Below the pieces are notes generated by a model that was not told where the DNA came from, searched no databases, and was given only the letters and a program-made list of their open reading frames with translations. From Spongilla lacustris (taxonomy: Eukaryota; Porifera; Demospongiae; Spongillida; Spongillidae), in contig OX442427.1 of assembly GCA_949361645.1 (NCBI GenBank), positions 4,158,016 to 4,222,015 on the forward strand: a stretch of DNA of 64,000 bases. Direction: 5' to 3'. This document shows, piece by piece, positions 55,549 to 64,000 of the stretch. The number at the start of each line of letters is the position of its first letter. Positions within the stretch are counted from its first letter, which is position 1. The position numbers and the translations under genes are program-made.

Positions 55549-56495
55549 CACCGCATCCATGAGAGACATGGGGAAATTTTGGGGCATTTGTGAATATTTA
55601 TAATTCCCTCCTATCGTTTTTTTGACTGGAAAAAAATATGATCAGAAAGCTCACCCATTTGTAAATAGTAATTTCTACTTTTTCTGCAATGGTGCTCTAT
55701 AAATAACTCCCTGTTACATGAAAATATCGAATGGGTACGTGATGTGGTAAATGCCCTCGCATACACTTTTTTCAGAGTCATGTTTCCCACCACCTTGAGT
55801 ATTACTGAATCAAAATTGCTGGGTTATACAACTATAGGAGTGTACATAAAAACAAGCCAAAGCTTCTATTGCACTCGATTTCAGCAGTAAGTTACAAGAC
55901 ATTTTCGCTCGCAGTAGACAGGGGGCGTGGTCCACTCATCCAAAGTGCCAGCGAAGGCAGGTTTTGCAAGTTATCCAAAGTGCCAGCGAAGGCAGGTTTT
56001 GCAAGTTCTACCAAAACATACAGTCTGTACCTGTCTGGATAGAGTCATGGTATGTTATTTAGTAAAACAGGAAGAAAGATTCTTGAAGTCTGCCCACGCA
56101 AAAATTCACTCGCGGTAATGCCGTTTTCTTATTTCATTACCTTGCACTGCATATCACACTGACCGTGAGAGTTGATAACTTAGAGCCATAATTTTAAACC
56201 ATTTTCACATAGTTTCATACAGTTTTTACGCATTTATTGTAATGCTCTAGAAGCAATATGTTATTTTAAAAATCTGTACCTCGTACGCGATAACGCTAGA
56301 ACCAATCAACTATGCAATGATGTTTCGAGCCAATGGTATGTCTGTTTGAGATACAAAAAATGCAACATGCCTCATAACAGTACATGTAGTGAAATTTCCA
56401 CTTAAAACCAAGCAATTCTATCTAGAGGGAATTAATCATTTTTCGGTTTGCCCCAAAATAGACTAAATTTCCCCGCGTTTCTCGTGGATGCGGTG
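55549..56495. mobile_element. 0.95-kb element with CACCGCATCC ends and ATAA duplication
   Basis: The left end CACCGCATCCATGAGAGAC and right end ctcgtggatgcggtg are inverted, and inside them ggggaaattttggggca pairs with tgccccaaaatagactaaat. ATAA flanks both sides (55545-55548, 56496-56499). Bases 55938-56007 inside are a direct duplication of ccaaagtgccagcgaaggca plus flanks. No transposase. Confidence 0.7.
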
Positions 56496-57457
56496 ATAAA
56501 TAACCCTACATTTGTGTATTAAAATCATGAAATGTAATTGGTTAATGTAAAGAGTGCTCATAAACTCACTATGGCTAGCTCAAATATAAATTCTCCTCCT
56601 GAATGCTAATTTTACTCTTCATGTAAATGCAATCATTTATAGTCTGAAGCACAATGTATGTCCCCTGAAATAGAGCACATATGGGTGTGAAGTTAAAAGC
56701 AAAAAAAAAACAAAAAAAAAACAACTGATTCACTTTCGCCACTTAATTTACAAAAAAAACTCATTCTGCTACAGTAATATCGAAAAATAAATGAATTGTT
56801 AATGGTAGATCGAACAAACACCTACATGTAGCCTTGTAGGCAAAAAGTGCTGTTTTAGCCTACGTGTAGATGTTCTATTGCAACCTATGGTCCTTGCATT
56901 CAATACCATATAAAATGTTGAACTTGAATAATGTAACATCATAAGGCTTCGTTTTTTAATTTGCTTTGGAGCTCATTCTACCATTGGCTCTTTAGATACA
57001 CAATTAAGATGGAGGAGTGTACAAAAATTGCCTACAATTCCTAATGAAAGGTAGGAAATCGTGTGTGTTTGGCAAAAAGAGTTAAAAATTATATCTGCCT
57101 AAAAAAAGCGAAGAATGCTTCTTGTAAGTTTTTTTTGCAAATCGGAACTCCAGCTAAATGAGGGGCGTGCACCAACAGCATACATAGCACTAGCAGCATG
57201 TTGGCATTGTTTTCTGCCGCCACTTTGCAAGTAGCCTTCTTTGGTAAATTGATCCTCATTATTTCAAATGTTGGCTAAATTGTTTGTTCACTGTTTGGAA
57301 AACAAAAAGTGATTTGCAATGCCTACATGTATGCGTAGGTGACAATCTATCATTATAGTGTTTTCTTCTTAACTACTATTTATCCAACTAAGATTGGAGA
57401 CGATAAGTTGAAATATACAATGCTTATTTGAATTAATTTCGAAGTTGAAATGTAGCA
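56496..57457. other. Gene-free AT-rich stretch
   Basis: A-rich tracts occur near 56700 and no gene is supported. Confidence 0.45.
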
Positions 57458-57507
57458 GTCCTAGATGTAGGACCACCAATGTTCTACATCTAGGACCAAT
57501 GCCTGGA
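57458..57507. repeat. Hairpin resembling an element end
   Basis: gtcctagatgtag and ctacatctaggac form a perfect 13-base stem, followed by ggagattaa. The layout mirrors the subterminal hairpin and AATCCCC-type end of the element at 51536-52255. I found no partner end, so it may be a solo terminus. Confidence 0.4.
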
Positions 57508-57654
57508 GATTAACAGTTAGTTAGTGTGAGTAAAAAAAGCAAATGTGCTAATGCTTCATGCAAGATACAACTCTCAGCCATTTTTAATGCACTCTATACA
57601 CAGCCTTTCTCCATTATGTTTGTATACGCTGTGTACATTGGCCTATATATTATT

Positions 57655-58387
57655 ATATGGGATAGATGGCCCTTCGTTTATAATAATAAAATCTTATAAT
57701 ATTTGAATCATAATAACTTCTGAACGGTTAAGGCTATCGACTTCCTATTGTCAACACTGCATACCACACCACCGGGTTCAAACCCGCCATAACTTTCTGT
57801 AGGAGTAATCAAATCGCTTCAAATTCGGTTTGTAGGTAGAGAGGCCCTATATCTATCTATTTGTTCTGTTCGTTAATTTTTATCCACCCGTTACGGAGAT
57901 ACAGTTGAACAAACTATGTGCACATTTTCGCACTCGATTTGCACCACAGATTTGGGCAAATTGCATTCCGCTCAATGTATGGGGAGGTGGGGATTATAAC
58001 ATTGGCGCGAATCAAGCAGGAAAACGTGCACGAAGTTTGTTCAACTGCATCTCCGTAACGGATGCATAAAAATTAACGAACAGAACAAATCGATAGATAT
58101 AGGACCTCTCTACCTACAAACCTAATTTGAAGCGATTTGATTACTCCTACAGAAAGTTATGGCGGGTTTGAACCTGGTGGGGTATCGGATGTTGCAATAC
58201 TGGCACGGAGCAAGTGCAAGACCCCAAAATGTATTTTACCGTAGAGAAATGGTGTGGTACGAAGTGTTGAAAATAGGAAGTCGATAGCCTTAACCATTCA
58301 GAAGTTATTATGATTCAAATGCAAAGCAATTTTATAAGATTTTATAATCCTAAACGAAGGGCCATTTTCTTGGAAACTGTCCCATAT
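57655..58387. mobile_element. 0.73-kb fold-back element, uninterrupted copy
   Basis: The arms share atggcccttcgttta, ttctgaacggttaaggctat, ccgccataactttctgtagg, ttcggtttgtaggtagagag and gttacggagatacagttgaa with their complements on the right side. The hinge lies near 57.98 kb. Ends are atatggga and tcccatat. This copy defines the family seen in split form at 3990-4327 plus 9114-9150. Non-coding. Confidence 0.85.
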
Positions 58388-59400
58388 GATGTATGTATTC
58401 TTTCACTCGCTGTATACCATTTAGTGAATCCAAGTCAAGGAGCTAACTATTGCCTTGGTGAGGACATGACCCATGCTGCATGGACAGTCTGGCCAGTATG
58501 TGCGCGTGGAGCTTTGAGCACCCCTTAGTAGAATTTACAGGGTTTCAAATATACAGGTTGCTTTTTTCAGCACGCAGGTAGCCCAATACTTATACCTGCA
58601 CTTGGTGCAGGTGAACATTCTAGCGGTTAATATGCATGCAGCATAAACAATATGCATGTGCGTAAGTAATAAGCTACATGGCATGGTTAAAAAGTACTGA
58701 TATGCATGTACGCAAGCACAAGTGAGTACCCACAAGAGTGCTGTCTTGTTCACGTTAAAGTTACTTGCAAGTGCTGTCTCGTTCACGTTTAGCAACTTTC
58801 GTCCACACACTTAATAACTCAAAGGTGGACCACATGCCCTACACATCAAATTCATTTCGATACTCTTGAGGGAGAATATCACACAATTGCACAAATGATG
58901 ATACCTCACACATGCATCATATACAATATATCACATAGCTTCCCCACACAGAACACTTACCATCCTCATATCCACAACAGTCCCACACACACAATCACTC
59001 AGTGGGCATCAACTTGTGTTGTGTAGCCTGACTTTGATGCACTCTGAAAGTTCACAATGCTGTAGGTGGATCCCATGCCCTACACTGACACAGCATCAAA
59101 TTCATCTCCTAAGGGGGGGGGGGGGGGGGGGGGGGGGAGAGATTAGGATGACATCAGACCAGAGATAGCACACAATGATAGTTGCATGTGCTTCTACCAT
59201 GCAACCCACATTGCTCATCAATGTCATACAGCCTCCCCAAACTGAAATAGAACACCTAACTTCCAAACAACACAGAAATGATGTAATCAACTATGTGTTG
59301 CATTGCATGGGTAATGATCAGCAGATGCTAAGCTCAGAAACCCTACTGCTACGTGCAGTACACTAATAGTGCAGCACCTTACATACTGATAGTGAAATTA
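58388..59400. repeat. Diverged dispersed repeat with a poly-G tract
   Basis: Two units about 240 bases apart (ggtggaccacatgccctaca at about 58822 and ggtggatcccatgccctaca at about 59063), related to the 52.3-53.4 kb repeat. A run of about 25 G occupies 59113-59137. No gene is supported. Confidence 0.6.
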
Positions 59401-61780
59401 ATGAAGGGGAATAATGCACGTAAATCAAGGTGATACCACGTGTCTTCCCTCCCGCTCTCTCTAGCTCTCCCCATTTCATCTTTCAGAACAACCACTGTCT
59501 CTTACATGCGCTTGACTTACGTCATAGCAAAGCCACATCCATATTGAGCCCTGATGTTGCATGTGATCAGATCCAAAAACAAATCTGAGCCCCTTTCCTC
59601 GTCATCTGTTAATATTAAACACGTTAATACCAATTACGTCGCTGTGAGCTCGGGTTTCATCATGTACCGTCTTAATGATGACTCCAAATTTCCACAACGG
59701 AGTATTTCTGCAGTGTTCAAGTGCTTTTCGCACCCTGGTCTGCCAGGTCGGACTGCGAGCGTTTGTTGTTGTCGCGACGCCATTTTAATACGCGCACGTG
59801 GCTTTGTGGTCTACGGTGAATTAGTTTCGGATAAAACGTTGAACAGTTCATGTCATGACTGATGTCATACGTTAACAACTATGGAGCAAACTTGCTATTT
59901 AAAGTTTAGGGCGACTTTAGGCAAGTTTCGAAGCAATATAAGAAGATGATTTTTTAAAAGGCCTTGAATGAGCCGGTGTCATAGATTCATAGTCAGTACT
60001 AGTAGCTAAACGCTGGCCAATAATTCGCGCCAAGATAAATAATATCACAATCTACTTGTTACTTACACAGATTGATAATTAGTGCACATCCATGATGGAG
60101 GAACACTTTTTTGCTGAATGCACCTGAAATGGTACTGACCACTGTTGGAATTAGTATTACATTGTATTCTGGTAACCTACTTGTGCATATTAATATATTA
60201 CATTTATTTCAAAGCTGGGAAACCTTTTATGCAACCCCAATATGATATGGGTATGAAGTGGTGGACTGGTAGTATTTTCGTATCACACACTGTACTCAGC
60301 AAGTGGAGCTCTTGTTCTTTAAATTCTCACCATGCATTACTTAGCACATACACGAGCATTTCATTAAAAATATACAGGGTGATCCAAAAGTCGCGCAAAA
60401 TGTTTGAATTGCTATAACTCCAGAACTGAACATTGTAAAATTATGCTGTTTGAAGTAATAATCATGCCAATGACTAACTTAAAGCTATTAATACGTAGTT
60501 ATTAAAAGTTATTATTAAGTTTATTTAATACATGCCAATGCATTGATCAACAAGCAACAACCCCCAGAGAGTGTGTAAAAATTAATTTTTATAGCTATTA
60601 ATATTACTTATCACGTGATCTACCTTATCTAAGGTTTTTGCGGGAAAACCCCCGCTCAAAGTCAAGCTATAGCATATAAATCACCAATATCGCCGTAAAT
60701 CTTTGCAAAGGAGCATCCAATAATCGTGCCAATAAACAGTTTACCATCTTGCCTGGTGCCTAACGAAGCCAAATGTTTAAAACGGAATTGATTAATTTCC
60801 GTTAATTGGACTTGGGAAAAGCAGAGTTTGAATTATTAGACCCGTAGAGGAAGTCATACTCTAATTGTGGAACTAACAATTGCATTGATTCGTGTTTTGG
60901 AAGCAGAGTTTAAAGCTGTTGAAGTTAGGCAGCGCTTACGCATGCGCGGTATCCATATAAAATAATGTTAGGTCCGAGAACGAGAGTTCCTCACGTGAAC
61001 ATAATTGAATAATTATCGCATTCACGTGATACATTGCCACAACACAGCCCCACCCTCCTAAACTTTGCATCTCTGCAACATCATATTGCGGGCACTTTGC
61101 ATTCACCTATCCGAATAGTCATCGTGGCCCATGCAGATGCAGGAGCAAATATTGTAAAACCCAGTGTTTTTACCATCAATGACCCCAAGCCGTTAAATAA
61201 GTTGTTTCCCAGGCAGTGCTTCAGTGCTTTAAAAACACAGCATCTTTATAGAACCCAAATCATGCCATACCGCGCCGTTTGTAACAGCAGTAACGGTTTT
61301 AATAACAAACCAAACTCGGTGGGCATCATTTCAATTCGATCCATCGATCCGGCAAGTACGCGCGTACAGCACTGCAGCTACACGGGTGCATGTAACCACG
61401 TAGAGCAGAACGTGATTCAACAAAGACGCTATGGTATACGCGAATAGGTAAGCATCGGTTCAGAATGTAAGCCTACGTACTACGCACGGCGCATTCGTTT
61501 CCTGTTACAGACAGTATTCAGAGAAAACAGCGTCGTTTCGAGCAGAACCAACCCAACAACATGCAACTCGCTGAAACAGCTCGCACTGTAACGTCCCACC
61601 ACGCTAAGGTACGTGTGCCTCAGGGGAGCAAGAGCCAAAGAAGACTCGCAATGGTGCACACATTATTAATTAAGAGATGACCCAATGACATTAAAGGGGG
61701 TTCCCATTAGAGGGGTCCCAATGGTCTGGGCATCAAAGGAAATAAGAGGGTCTCTATCTCTTAGGTAGGACAGTGTCCAT
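59401..61780. other. Gene-free stretch with one transposon-end-like motif
   Basis: At 60377 cagggtgatccaaaagtcgc resembles the inverted terminal motif of some mariner/IS630 elements, but no partner end was found. Two open frames (59554-59862 and 61034-61447, plus strand) have no recognisable domain. No RNA gene or array is visible. Confidence 0.4.
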
Positions 61781-64000
61781 TGTCACAGAATGTGCATAGG
61801 GTGACTGCAAATGGAGCGAATGTGCTTCCACTGTATGCCTTGTTGACATATCTACAGGAATGGTAGGGGTGGTTAGAAAAATTCTTAGCTGATACCGCAC
61901 TAGTGAGAAATGTGTGGGGAACACCCATGGTGTATTTTTGGTGTAATTTCTGGGACACTGTCAAGTGTCACAGAATGCATAGGGTGACTGCAGATGGAGC
62001 GCATGTGCTTCCACTGCATACCTTGTTGACACATGTATACGGAGGGTAGGGGTGGTTAGAAAATGTTTAGCTGAGTCCCCACTAGTGAGACATGTGTGTG
62101 GTACACCACTGTTGAGTTGGTGTAATTTCTGGGACACTGTCAAGTGTTACATAATGCATTGGGTGACTGCAGAATGGAGCAAATGTGTTTCCACTGGATG
62201 CCTTGTTGAGCCATGTACAGGAAGGTTAGGGGTGGTTAGAAAAATGTTTAGCTGAGTCCCCACTAGTTGGACATGTGTAATTAACACCCCTGGTGTATGT
62301 TTGTAATTTCTGGGACTCTATCAAGTGTCACAGAATGCATAGGTTGACTGCAGATGGAGCGAATGTGCTGCCACTGCATGCCATGTTGACACATGTATAG
62401 GGAGGGTAGGGGTGAATAGAAAAATGTTTAGCTGAGTCCACACTAGTGAAACATGTGTGTGGTACACCAATGTTGAGTTGGTGTAATTTCTGGGACACTG
62501 TCAAGTGTCACATAATGCATTGGGTGACTGCTGATGTGCTTCCACTGCATACCTTGTTGACACATTTACAGGAAGGGTAGTGGTTGTTTGAAAAATGTTA
62601 AGCTGAGTCCACACTAGTGAGACATTTGTGGGGAAGACCCCTGGTGTATTTTTGTAAATTCTGGGACTCTATCAAGTGTCACAGAATGCATAGAGTCACT
62701 GCAGAATGGAGCGAATGTGTGTCCAGTACATACCTTATTAAGCCATGTACAGGAAGGGTAGGGGTGGTTAGAAAAATGTTTAGCTGAGTCCCCACTAGTG
62801 AGACATGTGTGGGGAAGACCCCTGGTGTATGTTTGTAATTTCTGGGACTCTATCAAGTGTCACAGAATGCATAGGATGACTGCAGATGGAGTGAATGCAC
62901 TTCCACTGCATGCCTTGTTGACACATGTATAGGGAGGGTAGGGGTGGTTAGAAAAATGTTTAGCTGAGTCCCCACTAGTGAGACATGTGTGTGGTATACC
63001 ACTGTGGAGTTGGTGTAATTTCTGGGACACTGTCAAGTGCCACAGAATGCATAGAGTGGCTGCAGAATTGAGCAAATGTGTTTCCACTGCATGCCTTGTT
63101 GAGCCGTGTACAAGAAGGGTAGGGGTGGTTAGAAAAGTATTTAGTTGAGTCCCCACTAAGGAGACGTGTGTGGGGAACTCCCCTGGTGTATGTTTGTAAT
63201 TTCTGGGACACTATCAAGTGTCACAGAATGCATATAGTGACTGCAGATGTTCTTCCACAGCATGCCTTGTTGACACATGTATAGGGAGGGTAGGGGTGGT
63301 TAGAAAATTGTTTAGTTGAGTCCCCACTAGTAAGACAAGTGTGTGATACACCACTGTTGAGTTGGTGTACTTTCTGGGACACTGTCAAGGCATTGGGTGA
63401 CTGCAGAATGGAGCAAATATGTTTCTACTGCATGCCTTGTTGAGCCATGTACAGGAAGGGTAGGGGTGGTAAGAAAAATGTTTAGCTGAGTCCTTAATCT
63501 GTATGGAACACCCCTTGTGTATTTTTGTAATTTCTGGGACTCTATCAAGTGTCACAGAATGATGAGGATGTGCTTCCACTGCATGCCTTGTTGACACATT
63601 TACAGGAAGGGTAGGGGTGGTTAGAAAAATGTTAAGCTGAGTCCCCACTAGTGAAGCATGTGTGTGGTTCACCAATGTTGAGTTGGTGTAATTTCTGGGA
63701 CACTGTCAAGTGTCACAGAATGCATTGGGTGACTGCAGAATGGAGCAAATGTGTTTCCACTGGATGCCTTGTTGAGCCATGTACAGGAAGGTTAGGGGTG
63801 GTTAGAAGAATGTTTAGCTGAGTCCCCACTAGTGAGAAATGTGTGATGAACACCCCTGGTGTATGTTTGTAACTTCTGGGACACTATCAAGTGTCACAGA
63901 ATGCATAGAGTCACTGCAGAATGGAGCGAATGTGTGTCCAGTACATACCTTGTTAAGCCATGTACAGGAAGGGTAGGGGTGGTTAGAAAAATGTTTAGCT
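61781..64000. repeat. Satellite DNA, about 180-bp monomers in two alternating types
   Basis: Twelve monomers and part of a thirteenth start at about 61781, 61966, 62145, 62326, 62506, 62677, 62858, 63038, 63219, 63390, 63550, 63711 and 63891. Each contains gactgcagatgga, ttccactgcatgccttgttg, gggtaggggtggttagaaaa and gctgagtccccactagtgag. Tails are of two types: type A with cccctggtgtatgtttgtaa and type B with accactgttgagttggtgta. The order is A B A B A A B A B A B A, so the array is mostly a 360-bp dimer repeat with one register slip. The array continues past the window edge. Minus-strand frames within it are by-products. Confidence 0.92.

Noticed and set aside
59554..59862. 102-codon plus frame
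   Set aside because: No domain, no supporting signals.
61034..61447. 137-codon plus frame
   Set aside because: Mixed composition without motif or splice context. I could not support it as a gene.
61761..63675. Many minus-strand frames of 60-98 codons with related peptides
   Set aside because: They repeat at the satellite period and are interrupted at random, as expected of satellite DNA.

Overview
The window is eukaryotic nuclear DNA and almost entirely repetitive. Spliced transposase genes with short introns, a fragment of the Obg-like ATPase OLA1, and the mix of element families (Merlin, CACTA, hAT, gypsy, reverse transcriptases with a nuclease-like C-terminal domain, long palindromic elements) point to an animal, most likely an early-branching marine invertebrate such as a sponge or cnidarian. 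That placement is inference. No prokaryotic operon, tRNA, rRNA or CRISPR array was seen.

Layout. 0-3.6 kb: the cut 5' end of an unrecognised minus-strand gene, then a GT-rich array with a 0.73-0.81 kb higher-order period. 3.6-9.4 kb: a fold-back copy split by a 4.78-kb TA-flanked element that itself holds a 3.45-kb giant palindrome. 9.4-18.9 kb: two 5'-truncated retroelement tails around a spliced but broken CACTA transposase, plus two small inverted-repeat elements. 18.9-26.5 kb: an AT-rich repeat field hit by a deleted gypsy element (5-bp target duplication and one LTR intact) and a decayed full-length retroelement. 27.3-29.3 kb: minisatellites, an OLA1 fragment and an HNH-nuclease gene, the best intact cellular-type gene here. 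29.3-31.2 kb: a 1.9-kb palindrome with a reading frame in both arms.

31.9-41.0 kb is a nest several levels deep. A palindromic-family copy was hit by a 6.9-kb DDE transposon (4-bp duplication AAAG), which was hit in its left inverted repeat by a 2.0-kb element (ATCT) and in its transposase gene by a 1.16-kb hAT remnant. Each empty site can be read from a paralogous sequence inside the window. 41.0-48 kb: two more fold-backs (one carrying a zinc-finger exon), a coiled-coil exon, and a Merlin transposon whose right inverted repeat took a TA-flanked insertion. 48-61.7 kb is mostly gene-free, with minisatellites, three small inverted-repeat elements, a transposase scrap and a fold-back. 61.8-64 kb is a ~180-bp satellite made of two alternating monomer types and running off the right edge.

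The recurring theme is long palindromic elements carrying exon-like coding fragments (5.6/8.0 kb, 30.0/30.5 kb, 43.4 kb). This is the most unusual biology here and could represent gene-fragment capture by fold-back elements. I see no coordinated multi-gene pathway.
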